DNA of 31,148 nucleotides from the NCBI GenBank assembly GCA_025464915.1, contig JAODNF010000433.1:1-31148 (forward strand). Reading direction: 5' to 3'. Position 1 is the stretch's first letter; each line of letters opens with the position of its first letter. The notes under the pieces were generated by a model. That model was not told the origin of the DNA and did no database searches. It was given only the letters and a program-made list of their open reading frames with translations. Both the position numbers and the translations under genes were made by a program. This stretch comes from Frankiales bacterium (lineage in GTDB: Bacteria; Actinomycetota; Actinomycetes; Mycobacteriales; SCTD01). Of the stretch, positions 8,437-16,402 are shown in pieces.

Positions 8437-8450
8437 CGTACAACCGTAAG
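8437..8450. promoter_or_regulatory. Operator-like site O1 (tetR side)
   Basis: CGTACAACCGTAAG, preceded by G and followed by GATCC, is an imperfect inverted repeat close to the tetR start. It matches the site at 8537-8550 in 11 of 14 positions. Binding by the adjacent TetR is inferred from position and repetition. Confidence 0.6.
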
Positions 8451-8460
8451 GATCCGGATC
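8451..8460. repeat. 10-bp perfect palindrome
   Basis: GATCCGGATC is a perfect palindrome directly beside operator-like site O1. It may be part of a larger protein-binding site or chance; nothing more can be said. Confidence 0.3.
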
Positions 8461-8490
8461 AGCGATTGCCGCGTCAAGGCCTTTCATCCG

Positions 8491-8519
8491 TTGACAATCT
8501 CCTCAACAGTGCCCACAGT
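8491..8519 (+). promoter_or_regulatory. Candidate promoter of the transporter operon
   Basis: TTGACA (8491-8496) matches the -35 consensus. A weak -10, CACAGT (8514-8519), lies 17 nt downstream and agrees with TAnnnT only at A2 and T6. Transcription would start near 8526, just before site O2, where a bound repressor would block it. Confidence 0.45.
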
Positions 8520-8536
8520 GTGCAACACGCACGAAG

Positions 8537-8550
8537 CGTACAATCGTACG
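8537..8550. promoter_or_regulatory. Operator-like site O2 (transporter side)
   Basis: CGTACAATCGTACG is a CGTAC-N4-GTACG inverted repeat located 10 nt before the ATG of the binding-protein gene, touching its GGAGA ribosome-binding site (8550-8554). It begins exactly 100 bp after O1 and shares its leading GCGTACAA. Confidence 0.65.
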
Positions 8551-8559
8551 GAGACCCAG

Positions 8560-10089
8560 ATGCGAACGACCCGAGTGACCCTGGCGACTGCTGCCTGCGC
8601 CTGCCTGCTGGCAGCGTGCGGTTCGAGCCTTCGCGTGACCGGCCAGCCCTACGGCGACAGCACGCTCGGCGGCAGCAGCCTGGGCCAGGACGCCACCACC
8701 GGCAGCAGCCCGGTCGGCGCGAGCACCTCCGGAGGCACGACCGCCGGCGGCACCGGGCTCGTCGGCGCGACGGGTGGCGGCGCCACGGGCTCGACAGGCG
8801 TGACGACCATCGGCGGCTCGTCAGGTGGATCGTCGGGGACGGGCGGGTCCGGCGCCAGCGGCGCCAGCGGTACGGCAGGGGCCAGTGCGGCCAAGGTCCC
8901 GGTGCAGGTCGGGATCATCCTCTACCCGGACGTCTCCAAGGCCGCGGCGGCGTTCGGCGGCGACGCCGGCAACGTCGGCAACCAGCAGCAGGTCACGCAG
9001 ACCGCCGTGGACTGGGTCAACGCGCACGGCGGCCTGGACGGCCACAAGGTGCAGCTCGTCGTGCACAACGTCAGCCTCACCAGCACCGACACCTACTCGG
9101 AGGAGGAGCACCAGGCGTGCACGGACTTCGGGGCTGACCACCACGCCAAGGTCGTCATGACGGTCGCCTCGAGCATCGACAACGACCTGCCGAACTGCCT
9201 CAAGCAGTACGGCATCGAGTACATCTCCGGGGGCGTCTACCTCCACGACGACACGGACTTCAACGGGATCACGAACATGATCGCGCCGACGGAGATCAGC
9301 ACCGCGTCGGTGGCGCGGGCCATGGTCTCCGAGATGACCACGCGCGGCTACCTGAAGTCCGGCGACACCCTCGGCATGCTCACCGAGGACGCACCGGCCG
9401 GGCTGCGGACGACGAACAACGTGATGATCCCCGCCCTCAAGGCGAAGGGGATCAAGGTCGTCAACTACACGATCCACGGCCCCGACTCCACGCCCGACAT
9501 CTCCAACTCCGCGGCCGCTATCCAGAGCGCCGAGCTGAAGATGGCCTCCTCGGGTGTGAAGAACGTGGCGTTCATGTGCAAGGGCTGCTTCGGCCTGTTC
9601 ATGAACTACGCCGAGTCGCAGAGCTACTACCCGCGCTACTTCCTGGACTCCCTCGACGGCCTGTCGGGTGGCAAGGGCCACGCGCAGTCGATGAAGACGG
9701 CCGTCGGCCTGAGCTGGATGCCGCTCTCGGACGTCGGGGGCTTCTCCCACCCCAAGGAGTTCACGGGCAACCCGACCCGGGACCTGTGCCACGCCATCGA
9801 GAAGAAGTGGGTGACCGACGACTCCTCGGAGTTCATCGCCCAGGAGATCTGCGGCGGGTTCATGGACCTCTACCACGCGTCCCTCCAGCTCCACGGCGCG
9901 CCGGTGAGCATCCCGAACCTGATGTCCGGCTTCGGGAGCTTCGGGAGCAGCTGGAGCTCGGCGGCCAACTTCGGGACGCGCATCACGCCGTCGAGGCACT
10001 ATGGAGCGGTCGGCTACCGCCGGGCGCACTACGACGCCCCGTGCGACTGCTTCCTGTACGACAACCACGCGCTGCACCCCTTCTCGTGA
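8560..10089 (+). CDS. Liv/HAAT-type ABC substrate-binding lipoprotein with a long Gly/Ser/Thr tether
   Basis: This 509-residue protein is the likely solute receptor of the transporter. A lipoprotein signal ends in the lipobox LAAC with Cys20 as the lipid anchor. Residues 21 to about 108 are almost only Gly, Ser, Thr and Ala, a flexible tether much longer than normal for this family. The rest is a periplasmic-binding-protein type 1 fold of the LivK branch (NQQQVTQTAVDWVNAHGGLDG; TEDAPAGL; MCKGCFG). The mature domain has eight further cysteines, including CxxC in MCKGC and CDC near the C-terminus, which suggests disulfides. The ligand cannot be read from sequence and need not be an amino acid. 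The ATG at 8560 follows GGAGA. Its stop overlaps the next start (TGATG). Confidence 0.88.
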   Translation: MRTTRVTLATAACACLLAACGSSLRVTGQPYGDSTLGGSSLGQDATTGSSPVGASTSGGTTAGGTGLVGATGGGATGSTGVTTIGGSSGGSSGTGGSGASGASGTAGASAAKVPVQVGIILYPDVSKAAAAFGGDAGNVGNQQQVTQTAVDWVNAHGGLDGHKVQLVVHNVSLTSTDTYSEEEHQACTDFGADHHAKVVMTVASSIDNDLPNCLKQYGIEYISGGVYLHDDTDFNGITNMIAPTEISTASVARAMVSEMTTRGYLKSGDTLGMLTEDAPAGLRTTNNVMIPALKAKGIKVVNYTIHGPDSTPDISNSAAAIQSAELKMASSGVKNVAFMCKGCFGLFMNYAESQSYYPRYFLDSLDGLSGGKGHAQSMKTAVGLSWMPLSDVGGFSHPKEFTGNPTRDLCHAIEKKWVTDDSSEFIAQEICGGFMDLYHASLQLHGAPVSIPNLMSGFGSFGSSWSSAANFGTRITPSRHYGAVGYRRAHYDAPCDCFLYDNHALHPFS

Positions 10090-10580
10090 TGCGACGCGTC
10101 GCCGCCCTTCTGGTGGTCGCCGCGCTCGTCGGCAGCTGCAACCAGGAGTACAGACAGGACAAGCGGCTCAGCATCACAGCGCCTCGCGACGGTGCCCGGG
10201 TCAGCGCACCGCTGAGCGTCTCGTGGACGATGCGCGACTTCGACGCCACCGGCCTCGACGGCAGCACCTCGCCGAGGCAGGGCGCGTACGCGGTGTTCGT
10301 CGACCGGGCACCTATGCCCCCGGGCAAGGACCTGCGCTGGCTCGGACGCAAGGACCGCTCGTGCCGGAGCGACGTGCGCTGCGTGGACGCAGCCTTCCTC
10401 GCCAACCTCGGCGTCTACGTCACGGCACAGACCTCGGTCACCCTCCCGCGCCTGCCGCAGGTCGACGCCCAGCGAGGCATCGAGAACCACACGCTGACGG
10501 TGGTCCTGCTCGACGGGTCCGGCCACCGGATCGGCGAGAAGGCCTGGTACCGCAACTTCGAGAGCAGGGCGAGCGCATGA
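10089..10580 (+). CDS. Small lipoprotein, Ig-like, of unknown function
   Basis: This 163-residue protein has a lipoprotein signal with the lipobox VGSC (Cys17). The mature part starts with ITAPRDGARVSAPLSVSWTMRDF, a pattern typical of Ig-like or fibronectin-like beta-sandwiches, followed by a second beta-rich half with two cysteines (SCRSDVRC) that may pair. I do not recognise a named family. The ATG at 10089 overlaps the binding-protein stop by one base (TGATG), and its own stop overlaps the next start (ATGA). The lipid anchor and tight coupling place it on the outer face of the membrane beside the binding protein; an accessory receptor or scaffold role is an inference. Confidence 0.8.
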   Translation: MRRVAALLVVAALVGSCNQEYRQDKRLSITAPRDGARVSAPLSVSWTMRDFDATGLDGSTSPRQGAYAVFVDRAPMPPGKDLRWLGRKDRSCRSDVRCVDAAFLANLGVYVTAQTSVTLPRLPQVDAQRGIENHTLTVVLLDGSGHRIGEKAWYRNFESRASA

Positions 10581-12790
10581 CGGCGACCCTTCCGGACGCG
10601 CCCGTCGTCGACCTCGGGGTGGGCATGGCGGAGCGGCGGGCTGCGGCGCGTGCCACGCTCGGGATGTCGCCGGACAAGAACGAGGCGCCCGCGTTGCGTC
10701 CCGTGCTGAAGCAGCATGGCCTCTCGCTCTACCCGATGATCGCGCTGGGAGTCCTGGCCGTCGTCGACAGCTTCCAGGCCGAGGCGTTCACCATCCTCGC
10801 GCCGGACATGAGCCGGGCGCTGGGCCTGTCCCTCGGAGCCCTCGCCGCCGCCCGCACCATCGCGTTCGTCGCCATCATCCTGTCGCCGCTGCCCGTTGCG
10901 GCGCTGGCCCAGCGCCCGGGACGGCGGGCCCTCATCTGCATCACGACGGGCGTCGCGTGGTCGGTCGTGACCCTGTTCACAGGCATGGTCACGAGCCTGC
11001 TGCTGCTCATGCTCGTGCTGGCGCTCGACGGTGTCTCCAGCGGCTCGGTGCTGGCTTTGCACGGACCGCTCCTCAGCGACGCCTACCCGCCGAGCGCGCG
11101 GGTCCGGATCCTGTCGGGCTACACGTCGATCAAGACCCTCGCGACGGTCGTGTCGCCGCTGATGGTCGCGCTGCTCGCCGGCCCGCTGGGTCTCACGTGG
11201 CGCGGTGTGTTCATCGGCCTGGGCGCGGTGTCGATGCTTGCGACGCTCGCGTCGCTCGGCATACGTGACCCGGGGTTCGGAAGGTACGACGTCGACGTCC
11301 TGCGGGCGCAGGAACGCGCCTCGCTCGGCGAGCCGGCCACCACTGCCGACCTGCACGAGGCCGACGTCGAGCTGAAGTTCTTCGAGGTCGTCCGCCGCGT
11401 GACGCTCATCCCGTCCGTGCAGCGCCTTGCCTTCGGGTTCCTCGCCCTCGGGGTGCTCATCGTCCCGTTCCTGACCTACCTGTCGGACTTCCTCGAGCTG
11501 AAGTGGCACCTCGACGCGAGCGGCCGCGGCTACTTCTTCTCCGCGTCAGCCCTCGTCAGCATCGTCGGCCTGCTGGCGTTCGGCTCCTTCGCGGAGAAGC
11601 GCTTCAGCGCCGACCCGGGGTGGATCGTCCGCTTCACCGGCAACGCGCTCATCGTCTGCGTCGCGCTGATCGCGTGCGCCGCCCTCGCCCCGGCCTTCTG
11701 GCTGGTCTTCCTCTGCGCCGCGGGCGCGCAGTCGGCGCTGGCGATCCTGGGACCCGGCATGGCGGCGGCGTTCCTCGGTGTCGTCGACGCGCGGCAGCGA
11801 CCGCACGCCGCCGCCGTCCTCGGCATGTTCGGCGCCGCCGGCTCGATCGTCGGCGTGCTCTTCCTGTCCGGTCTCGACGCGCGGTTCGGCGTCGACGTGG
11901 CCCTCGCGTGCCTGATGCTCCCGGGCGTCGTGTCGGGCCTCATCGTGCGCAGCTGCCACACCCTCGTCCCGGCCGACATGGACCGCATGATCGACGCGAT
12001 CCTCGAGGAGGAGGACATCCGCGTCATCAAGCACCGCGGTGGTCACCTGCCGATGCTGTCCTGCCGCGGGGTCGACTTCTCCTATGGTCAGCTGCAGGTG
12101 CTGTTCGACGTCGACTTCACCGTCGACGACGGCGAGATGGTCGCGCTCCTGGGCACCAACGGTGCGGGCAAGTCCACCCTCCTCAAGGTCATCTCGGGCA
12201 TCGGCCTGCCGAGCGCGGGCAGCGTGCGCTACCGGGGCCAGGACATCACCTACCTCGACGCCGAGCGGCGCGTCCCGCTCGGCATCACGCAGGTGCCCGG
12301 CGGGCGAGCGGTCTTCGGCAACTGCGACGTCGTGGAGAACCTGCGGGCCTTCGGCCACACCGTCGGCCGGGACCGCAAGCGGATCGAGGCCTCCATCGAG
12401 GAGTGCTTCGAGGCCTTCCCGAGGTTGCACGAGCGACGTGCGTCGCTCGCAGCCAACCTCTCCGGCGGAGAGCAGCAGATGCTGGGCCTGTCGAAGGCGC
12501 TCATCCTCAAGCCCCAGCTGCTGCTCATCGACGAGCTGTCGCTCGGCCTCGCCCCGATCGTCGTCGGCCAGCTGCTCGACATGGTGCGACGCATCAACGC
12601 CACGGGCACGGCCGTCGTCCTCGTCGAGCAGAGCGTCAACATCGCGCTGTCCCTCGTGGACCACGCCTACTTCATGGAGAAGGGCCAGATGCGCTTCGAC
12701 GGCTCTGCGGCCGACCTGCTGGACCGCGGCGACCTGCTCCGCGCGGTGTTCCTCGAGGGCGCCGACACGGCCACGGGCGGTCAGTCGTGA
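10577..12790 (+). CDS. Fusion of an MFS permease with a LivF-type ABC ATPase
   Basis: One 737-residue frame joins two transport machineries. Residues about 48-460 form a 12-helix major-facilitator permease; helices can be seen at about 52-72, 117-137, 184-205, 285-304, 352-372 and 412-432, with a charged central loop at 229-284. After a short linker (465-492) comes an ABC ATPase of the LivF branch: Walker A GTNGAGKS 526-533, signature LSGGEQQ 628-634, Walker B LLLIDE 648-653 and the VEQ switch usual for LivF near 683-685. There is no stop or frame change between the halves. ATGA overlap with the lipoprotein gene fixes the start; the end overlaps the permease gene. All catalytic ATPase motifs look intact. 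I know of no characterised protein with this layout. Confidence 0.9.
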   Translation: MTATLPDAPVVDLGVGMAERRAAARATLGMSPDKNEAPALRPVLKQHGLSLYPMIALGVLAVVDSFQAEAFTILAPDMSRALGLSLGALAAARTIAFVAIILSPLPVAALAQRPGRRALICITTGVAWSVVTLFTGMVTSLLLLMLVLALDGVSSGSVLALHGPLLSDAYPPSARVRILSGYTSIKTLATVVSPLMVALLAGPLGLTWRGVFIGLGAVSMLATLASLGIRDPGFGRYDVDVLRAQERASLGEPATTADLHEADVELKFFEVVRRVTLIPSVQRLAFGFLALGVLIVPFLTYLSDFLELKWHLDASGRGYFFSASALVSIVGLLAFGSFAEKRFSADPGWIVRFTGNALIVCVALIACAALAPAFWLVFLCAAGAQSALAILGPGMAAAFLGVVDARQRPHAAAVLGMFGAAGSIVGVLFLSGLDARFGVDVALACLMLPGVVSGLIVRSCHTLVPADMDRMIDAILEEEDIRVIKHRGGHLPMLSCRGVDFSYGQLQVLFDVDFTVDDGEMVALLGTNGAGKSTLLKVISGIGLPSAGSVRYRGQDITYLDAERRVPLGITQVPGGRAVFGNCDVVENLRAFGHTVGRDRKRIEASIEECFEAFPRLHERRASLAANLSGGEQQMLGLSKALILKPQLLLIDELSLGLAPIVVGQLLDMVRRINATGTAVVLVEQSVNIALSLVDHAYFMEKGQMRFDGSAADLLDRGDLLRAVFLEGADTATGGQS

Positions 12791-15741
12791 TGTCGCGTCG
12801 CATCCTGCTGCGCAGCGCCCTCGCCGTCGTCGGCGCGCTCCTGCTGCTCTACGTGGCGCTGCCCGAGCTGCGGACGAGCAACACGACCAGCGGTCATGGC
12901 GAGGCCCCCGGTCCGGTCCTGCTGCTCGGCGTCATCATCGGCATGACCTACGGGCTGCTGGCCGTCGGCCTCGTCCTGATCTACCGGACCAACCGCATCG
13001 TCAACTTCGCCCACGGCCAGATCGGCGCGTTCGGTGCCGCGTTCTTCGGCATCGAAGTGGTCCGCTGGCACATCCCCTACTGGATCGCGTTCGTCCCGGC
13101 CCTCGCTGTCGCCGCACTCGTCGGTGCGATCGCCGAGGCCGCGGTCGTGCGCCGGCTCCGCAAGGCGCCCGCCATCATGAGCGTCGTCGCGACGCTCGGC
13201 GTCGGCCAGTTCCTCGTGCTGTTCGCCTTCGCGATCAACAACCAGGCCGGCGCGGGCAGCCGCTACCCGAAGCCCAGCTTCCTGCCCGAGTTCCACGTCG
13301 GCGGCCTGTTCGTCACGTCCGCCTACTCCGGCATGCTCGCCCTCTCCCCCTTCCTGGTCATCGGGCTCGGCCTCTTCCTGAAGTACAGCCGCTACGGCCT
13401 GGCGATCCGCGTCTCCGCGTCGAACCCCGAGGCGGCCCGGATGTCCGGCATCTTCGCCGGCCGGATGAGCACCCTCGCCTGGGGCATCGCAGGCAGCCTC
13501 GCCGCGTTCTCGGCGATCTTGAAGTCGCCCGAGCAGGGCTTCAGCACGGGGGACAGCTTCGGCCCGTCCCTGCTCCTGATCGCGCTCACGGGTGCCGTGC
13601 TCGCGCGGATGCAGTCGCTCCCGGTGGCGATGGCATCGGGCGTCGCCATCGGGGTCGTCGAGCAGGTCCTGCTCTGGAACTTCAACAACGAGGGGCTCGT
13701 CCAGTTCGTGCTCTTCGTCGCGATCCTGGTGGCGCTGCTCGCCCAGAAGCAGCGGGTGGGTCGCGCCGACGAGAAGGGCTCCTGGGCAGCGGTCCAAGCA
13801 GCGAAGCCACTGCCCCGCGTCATCGCCCGGGCGCCCGCGGTCCGGCTCATGACGCCGGCTCTCGTCGTACCCCTCCTGCTCCTGCTCGTCTGGCTGCCCC
13901 AGCACATGAGCAACACCAACGCGAGCCGGCTGACGGCCGCCATCGGCCTGGTGATCACCGGCCTGTCGGTCGGCGTCATCACCGGCCTCGGGGGGCAGCT
14001 GTCGCTCGGGCAGTTCGCCATCGGCTCGATCGGGGCCTACGCCTCCTACCAGGTGGCCCGCTACAGCGGGAACTACGTCGAGGCCTTCCTCTACGCAGGG
14101 CTGGCGGGGGCGGCAGTCAGCATCGTCATCGGGCTGCCCGCCCTGCGCGCCAAGGGACTCCTGCTCACGGTGACCACCCTCGCCTTCGCGATCGTCGCGC
14201 CCGCCTACCTCCTCCCGCAGCCCTGGCTGCTGGGCGGGGAGGGGAAGAACCCCGGCCGACCGGTCGTCAACGGGCACGTCTTGCAGGCCGACCGCGACTA
14301 CTACTACGTGGCGCTCGCCGTGCTGCTCTTCGCGCTGCTGCTGGCCCGCAACGTGCGCAGGAGCGGCATCGGACGACGGCTCGTCGCCGTGCGCGACAAC
14401 GAGGACGCAGCGCGCGCCTTCACCGTTCCCGCCGTGACGGTGAAGCTGCAGGGCTTCGCGCTCGCCGGCTTCATCGCCGGTCTCGGCGGCGCCGTCTCGG
14501 GTCACGCGCTCGCCACCATCAGCTCGTCGAGCTTCCCGACGCAGTCCAGCCTCAACGCCGTGGTCATCGCGGTGATCGGCGGCATCGGGCTCCTCGTCGG
14601 GCCCCTCCTCGGTGCGCTCGTCGTGTCCGGCGCGACGTTCCTGCCCCTCGACAGCGCCGGCCTCGCCGCCACGGCCCTGGGCCAGCTGCTCATCATCATG
14701 TACCTCCCCGGTGGGCTCGGCTCGCTCGTGACCCCCCTGCGCGACCGGCTCGCCGGCCGACTCGCGCGGTTGTCCGGCGTCGACGTCGAGCGCGCCTTCC
14801 AGGCGGAGCGCGGCTTCACGGAGGGGTACGAGGACGCCTCCGCCGGCGGAGAGGCGCCCCTGCGCGGGCAGCACAAGCCGACGCTCCTGCCGCCAGGCCC
14901 GGTGCTCGAAGCCGTCGCCCTCCGCAAGTCGTTCGGCGGCGTTCACGCGGTGCGCGGCGTCAGCTTCACGGTGGGACAGGGCGAGACCCTCGGCCTCATC
15001 GGCCCCAACGGTGCGGGAAAGACGACGACGTTCGAGCTTCTCGCGGGGTTCACCAGGCTCGACAGCGGCGTGGTCCGCTACGGCGGCCGCAACGTCAGCC
15101 GGCTCGGCCCGGAGCGCCGCGGCCAGCTCGGCCTCATCCGGTCCTTCCAGGACGCGGCTCTCTTCCCGACCCTCACCGTGCTGGAGTGCGTGCAGGTCGC
15201 CCTGGAGCGGGTCGAGCCGACGAGCCTCACCCGCTCGCTGCTGGGCCTGCGAGGCCAGGACCGGCGCAAGCTGAAGCGGGCCGAGGAGCTCGTCGCGTGG
15301 ATGGGCCTGGAGCGCTACCGCTCCAGCCAGATCCAGGAGCTGTCGACCGGCACCCGCCGCATCACCGAGATCGCCTGCCTCGTCGCGTTGGAGCCGCAGG
15401 TGCTGCTCCTCGACGAGCCGTCGTCAGGTGTCGCGCAGAAGGAGACCGAGGCGCTGGGTCGGCTGCTCGTCCGGCTCAAGGAGCAGCTCGGCCTCACCCT
15501 CGTCATCATCGAGCACGACATCCCGCTGATCATGGGACTGTCGGACCGGATCGTGTGCATGGCCGACGGCGAGGTCATCGCAGCCGGGACACCCGAAGCG
15601 GTGCGGCACGACCCGGTCGTCGTCGAGGCCTACCTGGGCGGCAGCGTCACGGCCATCGAGCGCAGCGCGGGCGCCGGTCCTGACCAGGCGGAGCCGAAGA
15701 AGAAGACCCGCAAGACGACCGCGATCGGGGCGAGCGCATGA
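12790..15741 (+). CDS. Fusion of LivH and LivM permeases with a LivG-type ATPase
   Basis: This 983-residue protein combines three subunits normally encoded separately. LivH-like permease: about 40-320 (TYGLLAVGLVLIYRTNRIVNF, then AHGQIGAFGA). LivM-like permease: about 350-650 (VITGLGGQLSLGQFAIGSIG; GFIAGLGGAVSGH; YLPGGLGSL). A linker of about 50 residues leads to a LivG-like ATPase (about 705-950): Walker A GPNGAGKT 738-745, Walker B LLLDEP 872-877, switch His909. The signature is LSTGTRR (851-857), not LSGGQ; LivG proteins often deviate here. The tail (960-983) is Lys/Thr-rich. ATG at 12790 overlaps the preceding TGA; an overlapping GTG at 12787 is an alternative start one codon earlier. With the LivF half next door it completes a Liv-type importer. 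Confidence 0.92.
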   Translation: MSRRILLRSALAVVGALLLLYVALPELRTSNTTSGHGEAPGPVLLLGVIIGMTYGLLAVGLVLIYRTNRIVNFAHGQIGAFGAAFFGIEVVRWHIPYWIAFVPALAVAALVGAIAEAAVVRRLRKAPAIMSVVATLGVGQFLVLFAFAINNQAGAGSRYPKPSFLPEFHVGGLFVTSAYSGMLALSPFLVIGLGLFLKYSRYGLAIRVSASNPEAARMSGIFAGRMSTLAWGIAGSLAAFSAILKSPEQGFSTGDSFGPSLLLIALTGAVLARMQSLPVAMASGVAIGVVEQVLLWNFNNEGLVQFVLFVAILVALLAQKQRVGRADEKGSWAAVQAAKPLPRVIARAPAVRLMTPALVVPLLLLLVWLPQHMSNTNASRLTAAIGLVITGLSVGVITGLGGQLSLGQFAIGSIGAYASYQVARYSGNYVEAFLYAGLAGAAVSIVIGLPALRAKGLLLTVTTLAFAIVAPAYLLPQPWLLGGEGKNPGRPVVNGHVLQADRDYYYVALAVLLFALLLARNVRRSGIGRRLVAVRDNEDAARAFTVPAVTVKLQGFALAGFIAGLGGAVSGHALATISSSSFPTQSSLNAVVIAVIGGIGLLVGPLLGALVVSGATFLPLDSAGLAATALGQLLIIMYLPGGLGSLVTPLRDRLAGRLARLSGVDVERAFQAERGFTEGYEDASAGGEAPLRGQHKPTLLPPGPVLEAVALRKSFGGVHAVRGVSFTVGQGETLGLIGPNGAGKTTTFELLAGFTRLDSGVVRYGGRNVSRLGPERRGQLGLIRSFQDAALFPTLTVLECVQVALERVEPTSLTRSLLGLRGQDRRKLKRAEELVAWMGLERYRSSQIQELSTGTRRITEIACLVALEPQVLLLDEPSSGVAQKETEALGRLLVRLKEQLGLTLVIIEHDIPLIMGLSDRIVCMADGEVIAAGTPEAVRHDPVVVEAYLGGSVTAIERSAGAGPDQAEPKKKTRKTTAIGASA

Positions 15742-16103
15742 CGGCCGAGACCAGCTTCGACAGCTCGGTCGAGCTCGTGACCGACACCTCGCGCGGCGAG
15801 GCCCTAACGGGCCTGCTGACCCGGGACGGGGTCGGCCGGGTCGTCGGGCTCGCGCTGCTCGCCGCCGGCGTCGTCGTGCTGGCTGTCGCCTGGGCGCGCA
15901 GCTCAGAGCTGGCGGACGTGCCGCGGCAGATGCCCCTGCTCATCTCCGGAGGCCTGACCGGCATCGGCCTGGTGGTCGTCGGAGTGACGGCCATCGCACT
16001 CGACGCCACCGTCCGGCAGTCGGCGGAGCGCCGGCGCCGCGCCGACGCGATGACCGACGCCGTCACAGCCCTGCAGCGCGCGCTCGAGGAGGGTCGCGCG
16101 TGA
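15738..16103 (+). CDS. Two-helix membrane protein A of the transporter operon
   Basis: This 121-residue protein has two hydrophobic helices, about 34-52 and 66-88, joined by a short loop. A C-terminal charged helix (92-120, rich in Arg, Ala and Glu) could form a coiled coil. I recognise no family. It is a paralogue of the next gene: MPLLISGGLTG (65-75) aligns with VPALMSGGLGG (45-55 there), with the same helix layout. The ATG overlaps the preceding stop (ATGA), and its end overlaps the next gene by 4 nt (GTGA). Position in the operon suggests an accessory membrane subunit of the transporter. Confidence 0.8.
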   Translation: MTAETSFDSSVELVTDTSRGEALTGLLTRDGVGRVVGLALLAAGVVVLAVAWARSSELADVPRQMPLLISGGLTGIGLVVVGVTAIALDATVRQSAERRRRADAMTDAVTALQRALEEGRA

Positions 16104-16402
16104 TCGCCCGGCTGCGCAACGACCCGCTGACCCCGAGCGCGCTGGTCCTGATCGGCCTCGTTGTCGGCGGCTTCGTCGCCATCGGCCTGGCGTGGAACAT
16201 CGTGCGCCTCGAGCCGCTCGTCGCGCTCCAGGTACCGGCGCTGATGAGCGGCGGCCTCGGCGGTCTGGCCCTGATCGTCGCCGGCTGCGGCCTGTTGCAC
16301 GTCCAGGTCGGGCGTCGGCTCGCCGCCCTCGAGGACGAGAGCGAGACGCGGGCGCTGCACGCGGTCCAGGGCCTCGCCCGCCGGCTCGAGGGGGAGTGGT
16401 GA
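16100..16402 (+). CDS. Two-helix membrane protein B, paralogue of protein A
   Basis: This 100-residue protein has helices at about 14-33 and 45-66 and an amphipathic, charged C-terminal segment (70-97). It shares with the preceding protein the helix spacing, the SGGLxG motif and the C-terminal Arg/Leu/Glu-rich helix, so the two arose by duplication and may form a heterodimer. The GTG start at 16100 overlaps the stop of gene A, and its TGA overlaps the next GTG. No known family was recognised. The topology, with both ends probably cytoplasmic, would leave the C-terminal helices free to contact the ATPase domains; this is an inference. Confidence 0.78.
   Translation: MIARLRNDPLTPSALVLIGLVVGGFVAIGLAWNIVRLEPLVALQVPALMSGGLGGLALIVAGCGLLHVQVGRRLAALEDESETRALHAVQGLARRLEGEW

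Noticed and set aside
8640..8886. The Gly/Ser/Thr-coding stretch as a tandem DNA repeat or PE_PGRS-like gene
   Set aside because: The repeats are irregular at the DNA level and lie inside a lipoprotein frame as a linker.
11503..12786. Upstream extension of the LivHMG frame into the MFS-LivF gene
   Set aside because: Arg/Pro-rich shadow sequence; family-like sequence starts only at the ATG at 12790, which overlaps the preceding stop.
12781..14946. Very long minus-strand frame (721 codons) opposite the LivHMG gene
   Set aside because: Composition is Glu/Arg/Gly/Asp-rich without any domain, the typical antisense shadow of a high-GC gene; the plus strand carries clear transporter motifs.
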